A stretch of DNA of 64,000 bases from Bradyrhizobium nivariense (GCF_029846715.1 NZ_JARVWW010000002.1:334450-398449); one strand, 5' to 3'; positions 43,403 through 52,763 are shown, counted from the first letter of the stretch. Notes: generated by a model from the letters alone, not told the origin. Made by a program: numbers and translations.

Positions 43403-43425
43403 AAAAAAGGCCCCGAAGAGGGCCC
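43403..43425 (-). terminator. ilvB attenuator terminator
   Basis: On the minus strand GGGCCC, TCTTC and GGGGCC fold into a stem directly followed by six T. It lies between the leader peptide stop and ilvB, and is the terminator arm of the attenuator. Confidence 0.85.
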
Positions 43426-43427
43426 AT

Positions 43428-43476
43428 GCACACCGCCTGTCATGTGGATGGCAGCTAGCCACCCCCGGCGGTGTGC
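43428..43476 (-). promoter_or_regulatory. ilvB leader pause hairpin (1:2 stem)
   Basis: GCACACCGCC (minus strand 43467-43476 side) pairs perfectly with GGCGGTGTGC (43428-43437 side) across a loop that contains the leader peptide stop. The 3' arm runs into the 5' side of the terminator stem, so an alternative fold can prevent termination when ribosomes stall on the leader. Confidence 0.75.
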
Positions 43477-43520
43477 CTGGGTACGACGGCGATAAGGAGT
43501 TTGGTAATAATATTACGCAT
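43455..43520 (-). CDS. ilvL: ilvB leader peptide
   Basis: A 21-residue peptide starting at ATG 43520: MRNIITKLLIAVV, then PRHTAGGG and stop inside the pause hairpin. Seven of residues 4-13 are Ile, Leu or Val (I, I, L, L, I, V, V), the end products of the pathway. Low charging of these tRNAs would stall the ribosome and favour read-through into ilvB. The call rests on the peptide, stem and terminator together. Confidence 0.88.
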   Translation of the reverse strand: MRNIITKLLIAVVPRHTAGGG

Positions 43521-43552
43521 GGCAGGTGCCCGGCTTCCCAAAGGTTGCGCGA

Positions 43553-43580
43553 AACATAACGACCAACGCCCCGATGTCAA
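43553..43580 (-). promoter_or_regulatory. sigma-70-type promoter of the ilvB transcript
   Basis: TTGACA (43575-43580) and TATGTT (43553-43558) are 16 bases apart on the minus strand, placing transcription start about 25 bases before the leader peptide. Confidence 0.65.
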
Positions 43581-43674
43581 GGCAATGCGGCCGCTCCCGC
43601 GCGATTTTGGCAATGTAGCGGCGTTCCCCGGGTTCGGCGAGAGGTAAATTCGGGAACCGCGGCACAAAAGCGCG

Positions 43675-44616
43675 TCAGCCGGGGTCCCGCGCCGCATTCA
43701 CGATCGCCGCGAGCCAGCCCCTCGCCTCCTCCGGCTTTACCCACTTGAATTCGGGCAATTGGTGCCGGAACCAGGTGAACTGCCGCTTGGCGTAATGACG
43801 AGTGTCGGCGCGGCCGATCGTGGCCGCTTGCTCCAGGCTGAGTTCGCCACCCAAATGCCGGATCAGGGCTGGCACGCCATGAGCCTTCATCGCCGGCAGC
43901 AGCGGATCGAGGTTTCGGGCGGCGAGGCGCTCGACCTCCTTCAGCGCGCCGACACCTAACATGGCGTCGAAGCGGGCGTCGATGCGGGCATAGAGCTCGT
44001 CGCGCTCGGGCGCGAGGAACACCGCGTGAAAACTGTCCCTTGGTAGCAAGGGCGGCTGACCCTCATGGTGCCAGTCCAGTAGCGAACGGCCGGTGGCTTC
44101 GACCACTTCGAGCGCGCGCGCAATGCGCGTGCGGTCGCGCAGGTTCAATCGCTCGGCTGCTCGAGGATCGCGACGCGCGAGTTCCGCGTGCAGCGCCTCC
44201 ACGCCGTTCCGCTCCAGCCGCGTCCGAACGTGCTCGCGCACCTCGGCAGGGATCGGCGGCACCACGGAAAGGCCTGCCGTCAGCGCCTTGAAATACAGCC
44301 CGGTGCCGCCGATGAAAATCGGCAGGCGGCCTTCGGCTTTCGCCTCTGCGAGCGCCTTCGCCGCGTCGCTCACCCAGGCACCGGCCGAAAAATTCATGGC
44401 CGCATCGACATGGCCGTACAGACGATGAGGCATCCGCGCCTCGTCGCCATGTGTCGGGCGCGCGGTGATGATGCGGAGGTCGCGGTAGACCTGCATGGAA
44501 TCGGCATTGATGACGACGCCACCCGCCGCGAGCGCAAGCTCGAGCGCCAGCGCCGACTTGCCGCTGGCGGTCGGGCCTGCGATAAGCACGGCCTTGCTCG
44601 GATGCTCCTCGCTCAC
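43675..44616 (-). CDS. miaA: tRNA dimethylallyltransferase
   Basis: Adds a dimethylallyl group to A37 of tRNAs that read UNN codons. 313 residues with P-loop [20 protein letters not shown], then [34 protein letters not shown] and the C-terminal [14 protein letters not shown] and [20 protein letters not shown]. The start is GTG 44616 with GAGG upstream. It is divergent from serB, whose start is only 11 bases away. Confidence 0.96.
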   Translation of the reverse strand: MSEEHPSKAVLIAGPTASGKSALALELALAAGGVVINADSMQVYRDLRIITARPTHGDEARMPHRLYGHVDAAMNFSAGAWVSDAAKALAEAKAEGRLPIFIGGTGLYFKALTAGLSVVPPIPAEVREHVRTRLERNGVEALHAELARRDPRAAERLNLRDRTRIARALEVVEATGRSLLDWHHEGQPPLLPRDSFHAVFLAPERDELYARIDARFDAMLGVGALKEVERLAARNLDPLLPAMKAHGVPALIRHLGGELSLEQAATIGRADTRHYAKRQFTWFRHQLPEFKWVKPEEARGWLAAIVNAARDPG

Positions 44617-44627
44617 GAAAACCTCAA

Positions 44628-45533
44628 ATGTCCCTCGTCGCCACGCTGATCTGCAACCCGAATAATCCCGCGCTCGATTCTACCATCGTCGACGGCGCCC
44701 GCGCCGTGCTGCCTCGAGCAGCTGCCGCGCACTGGCTGTTCGACGGGGTTGCAGTCGACATCCCCTTCGGGGCCGACAGTAACCTCGAAGGCGACCGTCA
44801 CGCCATCGAACAGCGGCTCCGCGAGCTTCGCGGCGACCTGCCCATCGACATCGTCGTGCAGCCAGTCGGCTTCCGGCGCAAGAAGCTTTTTCTCGCCGAC
44901 ATGGATTCCACCATGATCGGCCAGGAATGCATCGACGAGCTCGCCGATTTCGCCGGGTTGAAGGCCCACGTGGCTGCCATCACCGAACGCGCAATGCGCG
45001 GCGAGATCGAGTTCGAGCCGGCGCTGCGCGAGCGCGTCGCGCTGCTGAAGGACCTCCCCGCCAGCGTCGTCGATGAGGTCTTGGCCAAGCACATCACGCT
45101 GACCCCGGGCGGCCGCGAGCTGGTCGCGACCATGCGCGCCCACGGCGCCTATGCCTGTCTCGTCTCCGGCGGCTTCACGCTGTTCACCAGTGCGGTCGCC
45201 GCCAAGATCGGCTTCCAGGAGAACCGCGCCAACGAGCTCATCGTCCGCGACGGCAAGTTCACCGGCGAGGTCAAGGAGCCGATTTTGGGTCGCGCGGCAA
45301 AGCTCGCGACGCTGGTGGATCTGATGGAGTCGTTCAATCTCGACGACATCGACTCGGTCGTCGTCGGGGACGGCGCCAACGATCTCGCGATGATCCAGGC
45401 GGCGGGACTGGGCGTGGCGTATCACGCCAAGCCTGCGGTGGCCGCGGCAGCGGCGGCGCGGATCGACCATGGCGATCTCACCGCGCTGCTTTACGCGCAG
45501 GGGTATCGGCGCGAGGAGTTTGTGGAGGCTTAG
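44628..45533 (+). CDS. serB: phosphoserine phosphatase
   Basis: Last step of serine synthesis. 301 residues: an N-terminal ACT-like region (1-85), then a HAD domain with motif [21 protein letters not shown], motif II Ser in [15 protein letters not shown], the conserved Lys region [13 protein letters not shown] and motif [16 protein letters not shown]. There is no good SD before ATG 44628, so the message may be nearly leaderless. Divergent from miaA with 11 bases between start codons. Confidence 0.95.
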   Translation: MSLVATLICNPNNPALDSTIVDGARAVLPRAAAAHWLFDGVAVDIPFGADSNLEGDRHAIEQRLRELRGDLPIDIVVQPVGFRRKKLFLADMDSTMIGQECIDELADFAGLKAHVAAITERAMRGEIEFEPALRERVALLKDLPASVVDEVLAKHITLTPGGRELVATMRAHGAYACLVSGGFTLFTSAVAAKIGFQENRANELIVRDGKFTGEVKEPILGRAAKLATLVDLMESFNLDDIDSVVVGDGANDLAMIQAAGLGVAYHAKPAVAAAAAARIDHGDLTALLYAQGYRREEFVEA

Positions 45534-45544
45534 CCTCCTCTCCG

Positions 45545-45669
45545 CTGTTATCACCCGCCTTGTGCGCAATTGCGCACTGGAGCGGGTGATCCTGTATTCC
45601 AGAGGCCGCGAGGATAGAACCGAGAACCCGCGGCGTACTGGATACCCCGGTCGAGCCGGGGCATGACAG
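45545..45669. repeat. interspersed repeat, copy 2
   Basis: Same family as 41446-41548: TATTCCAGAGGCC, CGCGGCGTACTGGAT and a terminal CATGACAG against an initial CTGTTATC. It contains an additional GCGCAATTGCGC palindrome (about 45565-45576). It lies between the convergent serB and degP-like genes. Confidence 0.7.
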
Positions 45670-45690
45670 TGAGCCTGGGCGGCGTTCTTC

Positions 45691-47190
45691 CTACTGCGCG
45701 CTCAGCGCCACGAAGCGCAGCTCGCCGTCGGCATTCGACACCAGCAACAGCACCGACTTCTTGCCGTCCTTCTTGAGCTGGTCGACCCGCTTCTGGATGT
45801 CGGCGCCGCTGGAGACGGCCTCCTGCGCGACTTCGACGATGACGTCGCCGGCGGAGAGCCGCTTCTCGGCGGCATCCGAATTGGCGTCGACATTGGTGAC
45901 GACCACGCCCTTGACGCTGTCCTTGATCTTGTAGCGCGTACGCAGATCCTTGCTCAGCGCCGCGAGATCGAGGCCGAGCGCCTTCTGCGTCACAGTCTTT
46001 TCAGGCGCGGGCTCGTCGGTCTTCACTGCGGCTTGCACCTTGTCGGGATCCTGCAACCGGCCGAGCGTAACCTTCTTGGTCTCCTCCTGACCCTTGCGGA
46101 TGATGACGACGTCGACCTCCTTACCGACCGCCGTGTCGGCGACCACGCGAGAGAGGTCCTTCGGGTCCTTGACGTCCTTGCCGTCGAACTTGACGACGAC
46201 GTCGCCGGGCTCGATGCCGGCGGGCTTCGCCGGGCCCTTGTCGTCGACGCCGGCAATCAGCGCGCCGCGCGGCGGCTTGATGTTGAGGCTCTCGGCGATC
46301 TCGTCGGTGACGCTTTGGATGCGCACGCCCAGCCAGCCGCGGCGCAATTCGCCGAACTGGCGGAGCTGGTCGACGACACCCGCGACCGTCTTCGACGGCA
46401 CGGCGAAGCCGATGCCGATCGAGCCGCCTGAGGGCGAGATGATCAATGTGTTGACGCCGATGACGTCGCCATCGAGGTTGAACAGCGGACCGCCGGAATT
46501 GCCCCGGTTGATGGAGGCGTCGGTCTGAATGTAACTGTCGTAGGGACCTGAGGAGATGTCACGGTTCTTCGCCGAGACGATACCGGCGGTCACAGTGCCG
46601 CCGAGGCTGAAAGGATTGCCGATCGCGACGACCCAGTCGCCGAGGCGCAGCTTGTCGGAATCGCCGAACTTCACCGACACCAGCGGCTTCGGCGGCTTGA
46701 ACTTCAGCACGGCAAGGTCAGTCTTCTTGTCGACGCCGACCAGCTCGGCCTTGATTTTGGTACCGTCGTTGAGGATGACGTTGATCTCGTCGGCGTCGGC
46801 GATGACGTGGTTGTTGGTGACGACGACGCCGGCGGTGTCGATGATGAAGCCGGAGCCGAGCGAGTTGGTCTTGCGCGGCGGCGGGCTGTTCTCGCCGCCC
46901 TTGCTGCCGCCGCCGGGACCCTTGCGATTCTTGAAGAAGTCGTCGAAGAACTCCTCGAAGGGCGAGCCGGGGGGTAGTTGCGGCATGGCGTTGCTGCCGC
47001 CGCCGCCCTTGGCTTCGACGGTCTGCGAGGTCGAGATGTTGACGACCGCGTCGATCACCTTCTCGGCGACGTCGGCGATGCCCTCCGGTCCGCGCGCATA
47101 GGCCGGCGTGCCGAGCGCGCCGAGCGCGCTAAAAGCGAGCGCGGCCAGCCCTAAGCGCAAACGGTTCGGGGCAATGGTGGCAGCGGTCAT
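45691..47190 (-). CDS. Do family periplasmic serine endoprotease (DegP/MucD-like)
   Basis: A 499-residue exported protease and chaperone for misfolded envelope proteins. I use ATG 47190 after CTGGAG, giving a signal peptide (ending GTPAYARG). Catalytic triad: His in VVVTNNHVIADADEI, Asp in VDKKTDLAVLKFK, Ser in ASINRGNSGGPLFNLDG. A Gly-rich linker (residues about 65-110) precedes the protease domain; two PDZ domains follow (WLGVRIQSVTDEIAESL and the last 110 residues). The downstream DUF2065-hflC-hflK genes are also on the minus strand and lie upstream in transcription order. Confidence 0.95.
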   Translation of the reverse strand: MTAATIAPNRLRLGLAALAFSALGALGTPAYARGPEGIADVAEKVIDAVVNISTSQTVEAKGGGGSNAMPQLPPGSPFEEFFDDFFKNRKGPGGGSKGGENSPPPRKTNSLGSGFIIDTAGVVVTNNHVIADADEINVILNDGTKIKAELVGVDKKTDLAVLKFKPPKPLVSVKFGDSDKLRLGDWVVAIGNPFSLGGTVTAGIVSAKNRDISSGPYDSYIQTDASINRGNSGGPLFNLDGDVIGVNTLIISPSGGSIGIGFAVPSKTVAGVVDQLRQFGELRRGWLGVRIQSVTDEIAESLNIKPPRGALIAGVDDKGPAKPAGIEPGDVVVKFDGKDVKDPKDLSRVVADTAVGKEVDVVIIRKGQEETKKVTLGRLQDPDKVQAAVKTDEPAPEKTVTQKALGLDLAALSKDLRTRYKIKDSVKGVVVTNVDANSDAAEKRLSAGDVIVEVAQEAVSSGADIQKRVDQLKKDGKKSVLLLVSNADGELRFVALSAQ

Positions 47191-47334
47191 TGTGATCTCC
47201 AGGGAATAAGGATTCGGCGTCAAGACTGCGCTCGAACGGGGGGACGGCGCAAGCGCGGACCTTAACGGGTCTCAAGACCCGGATAATAAGGCGAAAACCC
47301 GTCTCTCGCCTTCACTTTGGCGTTGGCGCGACGG

Positions 47335-47541
47335 CTAAATTGGACGTCGCATAACCCAGATCAGGACCAGGCCGGCCACGGCTGAACCAATGCCGACCGC
47401 CCGCAGCACGTTGTCCGGTGTGGCCATGGCGCTTTTCATGGCCTTGCGCATCCAGGCCGGACTTGCCGCGAACATCAGGCCTTCCAGCACGAACAGGATG
47501 CCCAAGCCGATGAGGAAGTCGGCGAACGCAATGGACCTCAT
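47335..47541 (-). CDS. DUF2065 (YjeT-like) small membrane protein
   Basis: 68 residues with two hydrophobic segments (ADFLIGLGILFVLEGLMFAA and VLRAVGIGSAVAGLVLIWVM) separated by PAWMRKAMKSAMATPDN. This is the DUF2065 pattern, usually found after hflKC as it is here. GGGAGG precedes the start. Function unknown; genomic linkage suggests a role with the HflKC-FtsH complex. Confidence 0.88.
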   Translation of the reverse strand: MRSIAFADFLIGLGILFVLEGLMFAASPAWMRKAMKSAMATPDNVLRAVGIGSAVAGLVLIWVMRRPI

Positions 47542-47580
47542 CGGATTGGAACCTCCCGTTGTGCTGTTCTTGTCTGGACG

Positions 47581-47605
47581 AAGGGCGGCCGGACCTGCCG
47601 CCCTT
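47581..47605 (-). terminator. stem between hflC and the DUF2065 gene
   Basis: AAGGGCGGC (47581-47589), a seven-base loop and GCCGCCCTT (47597-47605) form a perfect 9-bp stem without a following T run. It may be a weak terminator or an RNA processing stem within the operon. Confidence 0.4.
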
Positions 47606-47612
47606 GTCTGGC

Positions 47613-48509
47613 TTACGGCTTCGCTGGCGTCGTGGTCGCCGGCTTGCCGGACGGGTTACCAAAGAACCGGAAGAAATCCGAGTCCGGCCGCAGCAGGAAG
47701 CGGGTATCGTTCGCACGCAGCCCGTTCTCATAGGCTGTCATCGAGCGGTAGAAGGCGAAGAAATCCGCATCCTTGCCGTAGGCTTCGGCGAACAGACGGT
47801 TGCGCTCGGCATCGCCGACGCCGCGCGTCTGCTCAGCCAGCGACCTTGCTTCTGCCTCGATCACGGTCGCCTCACGGTCGGCCTTGGAGCGGATCTCCTG
47901 TGCCTTCTGGCCGCCCTGCGCGCGGAACTCTGCGGCTTCGCGCTCGCGTTCCGTCTTCATGCGCTGATAGACCGCCTGGCTGTTCTGCTCCGGCAAATCG
48001 GCGCGGCGGATCCGGACGTCGACGACCTGGATGCCGTAGCCGTCGGCCTCGTGGTCGAGCTGATCACGGATGCGCTGCATCAGCTTCTCGCGGTCGTCGC
48101 GGACCACGTTGATGAAGGTGACCTCGCCGAGCACGCGGCGCAGCGCCGCGTTCAAGAGCGTGGTGAGCTGGATGTTGGCGGCCTGGATCGAGCCGATGCT
48201 CTGATAGAAGCGCAACGCGTCCTTGATGCGGTAACGTGCGAAGGCGTCGACCACCAGGCGCTTCTGGTCGGACGCGATCGCTTCCTGCGACGGGTTCTCC
48301 AGATCGAGGATGCGCTTGTCGATGTTGATCACCGAATTCCACGGCGCCTTGAAGTGCAGGCCGGGATCGGTAACGACGTCGACGGGTTTGCCGAACTGCA
48401 GCACGATGGTCTGCTCGGTCTGCGCCACCGTGAACAGGGACATGTAGCCCACGATCACGACGAGCAGGAGTCCGAGCAGCGTGACGATGCCTGTAACCGG
48501 AGACCTCAT
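47613..48509 (-). CDS. hflC: protease modulator HflC
   Basis: A 298-residue SPFH-domain protein with an N-terminal membrane anchor (VTGIVTLLGLLLVVIVGYMS), then QTIVLQFGKPVDVVTDPGLH and the helical coiled region SQAVYQRMKTEREREAAEFR. HflC and HflK form a cage around the FtsH protease and restrain it. The C-terminus has a Pro/Thr/Lys tail. ATG overlaps the hflK stop by four bases. Confidence 0.95.
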   Translation of the reverse strand: MRSPVTGIVTLLGLLLVVIVGYMSLFTVAQTEQTIVLQFGKPVDVVTDPGLHFKAPWNSVINIDKRILDLENPSQEAIASDQKRLVVDAFARYRIKDALRFYQSIGSIQAANIQLTTLLNAALRRVLGEVTFINVVRDDREKLMQRIRDQLDHEADGYGIQVVDVRIRRADLPEQNSQAVYQRMKTEREREAAEFRAQGGQKAQEIRSKADREATVIEAEARSLAEQTRGVGDAERNRLFAEAYGKDADFFAFYRSMTAYENGLRANDTRFLLRPDSDFFRFFGNPSGKPATTTPAKP

Positions 48510-49642
48510 CGGTTGCCTCCGGTCGTCTGCTGGCCGGTTGCAGGTGGCCGCTTGGTCGTCAATTCGCTGAGCGGCAGATAAGGCACGACGCCCTGGCCCG
48601 ACTGGCCGCCGTCATAGATGAGCTTTTCCGAGCCGCCGAGCACGCGCTCCATCGTCTCTAGATAAATCCGTTCACGCGTCACGTCGGGCGCCTTCTTGTA
48701 TTCCTCGTAAACCTTCAGGAAGCGCGAGCTCTGGCCCTTGGCCTCGGCGACCGTCTGCTCCTTGTAGCCTTCGGCGGCCTGCACGATCTGCGCCGCACGT
48801 CCGCGTGCCTGCGGCACGACCTGGTTGGCATAGGTCTGCGCCTCATTCTGCAGCTGCTCGAGATTGGCGCGCGCCGCCTGGACGTCGCGGAAGGCGTCGA
48901 TCACCTGCGCCGGTGGGTCGACCTTCTGCATCTGCACCTGGCTGATCTGAATACCGGCGCCGTAGGTGTCCAGGGTCTTCTGGATAAGTTCCTGCACGCC
49001 CTGTTCGGTGACGTTGCGCGCGCCGGTCAGGATCGGCTGGATTTGCGAGCGGCCGATCACCTCGCGCATCGAGCTCTCGGCGACCGCCTTCACGGTGCCT
49101 TCGGGATTCTGGATGTTGAAGAGGAAATCGCCGACGCCGTTGGGCTTGATGCGCCAGAGCACGGTGAAGTCGACGTCGACGATGTTCTCGTCGCCGGTCA
49201 GCATCAGGCTCTCTTCCGGCACGTCACGAATGGAACGGCCGCGCCGCGCCGGATCCTCGATCAGCGTCATGCCGATGGAGATCGTGGAAACGCGCAGTGC
49301 CTTCGGCAGCAGCACGGTCTCGATCGGATAGGGCAGGTGATAGTTCAGGCCGGGATCCACGGTGCGGACATGCTTGCCGAAGCGCAGCACGACTCCGAGC
49401 TCTTCGGACTGCACCCGGAAGAAGCCCGACAGCAGCCAGAACGCGACGATGAGCAGCACGATCAGCGTGATGCCAATGCCGGAGAAATAGCCGCCCGGCA
49501 TGATCTGCTGGAGGCGGTCCTGGCCGCGCCGCAGAAGGTCTTCCAGATCCGGCGGCCTCGGCCCGACCGGTTGCGGGCCGTTGCCCCATGGTCCCTTCGG
49601 ACCCGAGCCCCATGGGCCACCGCCCTGATTCTTCCACGGCAT
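48506..49642 (-). CDS. hflK: FtsH protease activity modulator HflK
   Basis: A 378-residue partner of HflC. It has a Gly/Pro-rich cytoplasmic N-terminus (PWKNQGGGPWGSGPKGPWGN), one membrane segment (about 55-75, ITLIVLLIVAFWLLSGFF), an SPFH domain (ELGVVLRFGKHVRTVDPGLN) and a coiled helical region (ANLEQLQNEAQTYANQVV). GAGGAGAGCG precedes the ATG. Upstream, an 18-bp palindrome (49770-49787) sits 128 bases from the start. Confidence 0.95.
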   Translation of the reverse strand: MPWKNQGGGPWGSGPKGPWGNGPQPVGPRPPDLEDLLRRGQDRLQQIMPGGYFSGIGITLIVLLIVAFWLLSGFFRVQSEELGVVLRFGKHVRTVDPGLNYHLPYPIETVLLPKALRVSTISIGMTLIEDPARRGRSIRDVPEESLMLTGDENIVDVDFTVLWRIKPNGVGDFLFNIQNPEGTVKAVAESSMREVIGRSQIQPILTGARNVTEQGVQELIQKTLDTYGAGIQISQVQMQKVDPPAQVIDAFRDVQAARANLEQLQNEAQTYANQVVPQARGRAAQIVQAAEGYKEQTVAEAKGQSSRFLKVYEEYKKAPDVTRERIYLETMERVLGGSEKLIYDGGQSGQGVVPYLPLSELTTKRPPATGQQTTGGNR

Positions 49643-49769
49643 TTGACGCTCTCCTCGGCAGGGTGAATTTGCCCCCGCCCGCTTTGTCCGGTCCGGCTTT
49701 ATAGGGGACAGGCAGGTCCCTTACAACGCAGCCCTCGCCGTCTTCCGAGCTATGCTCGGGCACGAAAAA

Positions 49770-49787
49770 GTCAATGTAAACATTGAC
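49770..49787. promoter_or_regulatory. 18-bp perfect palindrome upstream of hflK
   Basis: GTCAATGTAAACATTGAC is a perfect inverted repeat in the 153-base gap between folA and hflK. It looks like an operator of a dimeric regulator rather than a terminator (A/T-rich, no T tail). No regulator gene is adjacent. Confidence 0.45.
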
Positions 49788-49795
49788 GAAAGCGG

Positions 49796-50305
49796 TTAAT
49801 GGCCCACCCGCCGACGATATGTCACATAGGAGTAGTCGGCGCTGTCATGGGGCCCGGCGGGATGGTGGACACGCGCCACCTCATCCCACTCTGCCCTGTC
49901 GATGTCGAAATGCGTGGCGCCTTCGGGACGCGCATGCACTTCGGTGATTTCGAGGCGATCGGCGCGATCGAGCCATTGCCGATAGATTTCGGCGCCGCCA
50001 ATCACTGCGATCTCGGCGACCGAACGCCGCAAGGCATCGCCGCGGGCGACGGCGCCTGCGTCGGCAGTCGATGTCGTGACGATGGCGCCGGTAGCGCGGT
50101 AATCCGCATCGCGCGTGAGGACGATGTTGGTGCGGCCCGGAAGCGGCCGGGGCAGGGATTCGAAGGTCTTGCGGCCCATGATCACGGGCTTGCCGATCGT
50201 GAGCGCCTTGAAGCGCGCCATGTCGGATTTCAATCGCCACGGGATCGCGTTGCCGGTGCCGATGACGCCGTTCTCTGCGATCGCCACCACGAAGACGATC
50301 TCCAT
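49796..50305 (-). CDS. folA: dihydrofolate reductase
   Basis: A 169-residue enzyme that reduces dihydrofolate with NADPH. Motifs: VAIAENGVIGTGNAIPWRLK with the catalytic acidic position in the following helix, IMGRKTFESLPRPLPGRTNI and EIAVIGGAEIYRQWL. It starts at ATG 50305, overlapping the stop of the GNAT gene (TGATG). With thyA upstream on the same strand it makes the normal thymidylate cycle operon. Confidence 0.95.
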   Translation of the reverse strand: MEIVFVVAIAENGVIGTGNAIPWRLKSDMARFKALTIGKPVIMGRKTFESLPRPLPGRTNIVLTRDADYRATGAIVTTSTADAGAVARGDALRRSVAEIAVIGGAEIYRQWLDRADRLEITEVHARPEGATHFDIDRAEWDEVARVHHPAGPHDSADYSYVTYRRRVGH

Positions 50306-50790
50306 CACGACGCGCTCCCGGCAAGCCGTGTCAGCGCAGGCCCGGTGACGCGGCACAGCGTCCAGTCGGCCAGCATGACCGCGCCGAGCGATTTGTAGAA
50401 CGCGATCGACGGCGCGTTCCAGTCGAGCACCGCCCATTGCAGCCGCGACCCGCCATTCTTGACGCATTCCCTGGCCAGATAAACCAGCAGCGCCTTGCCG
50501 AGGCCCCTGCTGCGATGCGACGGCCGCACATACAAATCTTCGAGATAGATGCCGTGGCGGCCGCTGAAGGTGGAGAAGTTGACGAACCACACCGCGAAGC
50601 CGACCGGCTCGCCGTTCCACTCGGCGAGGGCGCAATGGAGTTGCGGTCGCTCGCCGAACAGTGCGTCGGCGATCATCGCCTCGGTCGCTTCGACCTCGTG
50701 CGAGAGCTTTTCGTACTCGGCGAGTTCGCGGATGAAAGCAAGAACCAGCCCGGCTTCTTGGGGCTGCGCACTGCGGATATTGAGCGACAT
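50305..50790 (-). CDS. GNAT family N-acetyltransferase
   Basis: A 161-residue acetyltransferase. The acetyl-CoA site is YLEDLYVRPSHRSRGLGKAL (RGxGxA-type loop), followed by LQWAVLDWNAPSIAFYKSLG. It is most like diamine/spermidine acetyltransferase-type GNATs, but the substrate is unknown. It lies between thyA and folA with a 5-base gap and a one-base overlap, so it is cotranscribed. Confidence 0.92.
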   Translation of the reverse strand: MSLNIRSAQPQEAGLVLAFIRELAEYEKLSHEVEATEAMIADALFGERPQLHCALAEWNGEPVGFAVWFVNFSTFSGRHGIYLEDLYVRPSHRSRGLGKALLVYLARECVKNGGSRLQWAVLDWNAPSIAFYKSLGAVMLADWTLCRVTGPALTRLAGSAS

Positions 50791-50795
50791 CGGCG

Positions 50796-51590
50796 TCAGA
50801 CCGCGACCGCCGCCTTGATGTGCGGATGCGGATCGTAGCCGACAAGCTCGAAATCCTCGTAGCGGAAGGAGAAGATGTCCTTCACATCAGGATTGATCCG
50901 CATCACCGGCAGCGCGCGCGGCGCGCGCGTGAGCTGGAGCTTCGCCTGCTCCAGATGGTTGGAATAGAGATGAGTGTCACCGAACGAATGCACGAAGTCG
51001 CCGGGCTTGAGGCCCGTGACCTGCGCCACCATCATGGTGAGCAGCGCGTAGGAGGCGATGTTGAAGGGCACGCCGAGGAACACGTCGGCCGAGCGCTGAT
51101 AGAGCTGGCACGACAGCTTGCCGTTGGCGACGTAGAATTGGAACAGGCAGTGGCACGGCGGCAGCGCCATCTTGTCGACCTCGGCCGGATTCCAGGCCGA
51201 GACGATCAGGCGGCGCGAGTCCGGATTGCGCTTGATCATGTCGATCACGTTGGCGATCTGGTCGATGCTGCGTCCGTCCGGCGCCGGCCAGGAACGCCAT
51301 TGATGGCCGTAGACCGGGCCGAGATCGCCGTTGGCGTCCGCCCACTCGTCCCAGATGGTGACGCCGTTGTCGCGCAGATATTTGATATTGGTGTCGCCCT
51401 TCAGGAACCACAACAGCTCATGCACGATCGCCTTCAGCGGCAGGCGCTTGGTGGTCAGCATCGGAAAACCGGCGGACAGGTTGAAGCGCATCTGATGGCC
51501 GAACACCGATAGCGTGCCGGTGCCGGTCCGGTCGGTCTTTTCGGCGCCGTCTGAAAGAATCCGCTCGAGCAGGTCCTGATACTGGTGCAT
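50796..51590 (-). CDS. thyA: thymidylate synthase
   Basis: A 264-residue ThyA enzyme making dTMP from dUMP and methylene-tetrahydrofolate. It begins [20 protein letters not shown]; the catalytic Cys is in [20 protein letters not shown], and [20 protein letters not shown] and [20 protein letters not shown] are conserved. Consistent with a downstream DHFR, the classical route is used rather than ThyX. Confidence 0.97.
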   Translation of the reverse strand: MHQYQDLLERILSDGAEKTDRTGTGTLSVFGHQMRFNLSAGFPMLTTKRLPLKAIVHELLWFLKGDTNIKYLRDNGVTIWDEWADANGDLGPVYGHQWRSWPAPDGRSIDQIANVIDMIKRNPDSRRLIVSAWNPAEVDKMALPPCHCLFQFYVANGKLSCQLYQRSADVFLGVPFNIASYALLTMMVAQVTGLKPGDFVHSFGDTHLYSNHLEQAKLQLTRAPRALPVMRINPDVKDIFSFRYEDFELVGYDPHPHIKAAVAV

Positions 51591-51705
51591 GTGTGTGCCT
51601 TTGGGGAGGTGGCGAATTTAACGGCCACCCCCGCGCTGCGACAGCGGCGATTCGCCATCCATACGCATTATACCCGGAAAAATGAGCGTTCCCGGTGCAA
51701 ACGAC

Positions 51706-51732
51706 AAGGGCGGAACTCAGCGTCCCGCCCCT
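51706..51732 (-). terminator. probable terminator of the tctC-like gene
   Basis: On the minus strand GGGCGG, an 11-base loop and CCGCCC form a stem followed by TTGTCGTTTG. It lies 25-50 bases after the stop at 51757. Confidence 0.4.
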
Positions 51733-51756
51733 TGCCTATCGACTTGATCCTGCTGG

Positions 51757-52740
51757 CTAACTTGCCGGCTTGAGCACCGGGGTCCATTTCGCGATCTCGT
51801 TCTTGACGAGTTTCGCCAGCGCCTCCGGCGTTCGGTCCGCAGGCGGCGGAATGACGCTGCCGAGCTCGAGCAGGCGCTTGCGCACGGTCTCGTCGTCGAG
51901 CGCCTTGACGGCGGCGGCGTTCAGGCTCGCTACAATGGCAGGCGAGGTTCCCTTCGGCGCGAACATGGCGTTCCAGGCCTGGGCCTGGAAGGCGGGCAAG
52001 CCCGCCTCCGCCGTCGTCGGCACGTTCGGCAGCGACGGATTGCGCTCCGCCGTTGCGATCGCATAAGCCTTGATGGTGCCGGCATTGATCTGCGGCACGG
52101 CGTTGACGATCTGGTCGCAGATGTAATCGACCTGTCCCCCGACCAGCGCGTTCATCGCGGGTCCGGTGCCGTTGAAGGGTACGCCGACCGGCTTGATGTC
52201 GAGGATGGAGTGCAGCAGCTCGCAGGACACATGCGAGACCGAGCCGACGCCGGCATGCGCAGCGTTCACCTTCTCGGCATTGGTTTTCACGTAAGTCACG
52301 AATTCCTTGAGGTCCTTCGGCGGAAAATCCTTGCGCGCCAGGATCAGGATCGGCGTGCCCGCGAGCAGCGCGATCGGCTCAAAATCCTTTTCGGGATGAT
52401 AGGCGAGCTTGGGATAAAGCGGCACGGAGGCGGCGTGCGTGCCCATATGCCCGGTGATGAGCGTATAGCCGTCATTGGCCGCGCGCGCGGCGCGCGCGGT
52501 GGCAGTGGTGCCGCCGGCGCCGACCACGTTCTCGATGACGATGCTCTGTCCGAACGTCTGCGCCATGTGCGCGGTGACGATGCGCGAGATCACGTCGGTC
52601 GGACCACCCGCAGCAAACGGCACGATCATGGTGATGCCACGCGTCGGATAGGTCTGCGCCGCGCCTGGTGCGACAAAGCCGCACAGCGATGCGAGCGCAG
52701 CGGCACATGCGCCTGCAGCAAGCGCGCGAATAGAAGTCAT
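51757..52740 (-). CDS. tripartite tricarboxylate transporter binding protein TctC
   Basis: A 327-residue Bug-family receptor for the adjacent TctAB membrane proteins. ATG 52740 follows GGAGGGG; the signal ends APGAAQTYP. Markers: ITMIVPFAAGGPTDVISRIV, IENVVGAGGTTATARAARAA, HAGVGSVSHVSCELLHS and PLPNVPTTAEAGLPAF-like NVPTTAEAGLPAFQAQ. Substrate is probably a di- or tricarboxylate. A terminator (52764-52792) separates it from tctA. Confidence 0.92.
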   Translation of the reverse strand: MTSIRALAAGACAAALASLCGFVAPGAAQTYPTRGITMIVPFAAGGPTDVISRIVTAHMAQTFGQSIVIENVVGAGGTTATARAARAANDGYTLITGHMGTHAASVPLYPKLAYHPEKDFEPIALLAGTPILILARKDFPPKDLKEFVTYVKTNAEKVNAAHAGVGSVSHVSCELLHSILDIKPVGVPFNGTGPAMNALVGGQVDYICDQIVNAVPQINAGTIKAYAIATAERNPSLPNVPTTAEAGLPAFQAQAWNAMFAPKGTSPAIVASLNAAAVKALDDETVRKRLLELGSVIPPPADRTPEALAKLVKNEIAKWTPVLKPAS

Positions 52741-52763
52741 CTCGATCCCCTCCGACACAAACA

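Noticed and set aside
41648..43495. A 615-codon plus-strand frame opposite ilvB
   Set aside because: Shadow of ilvB; no domain, no ribosome site, composition typical of antisense frames.
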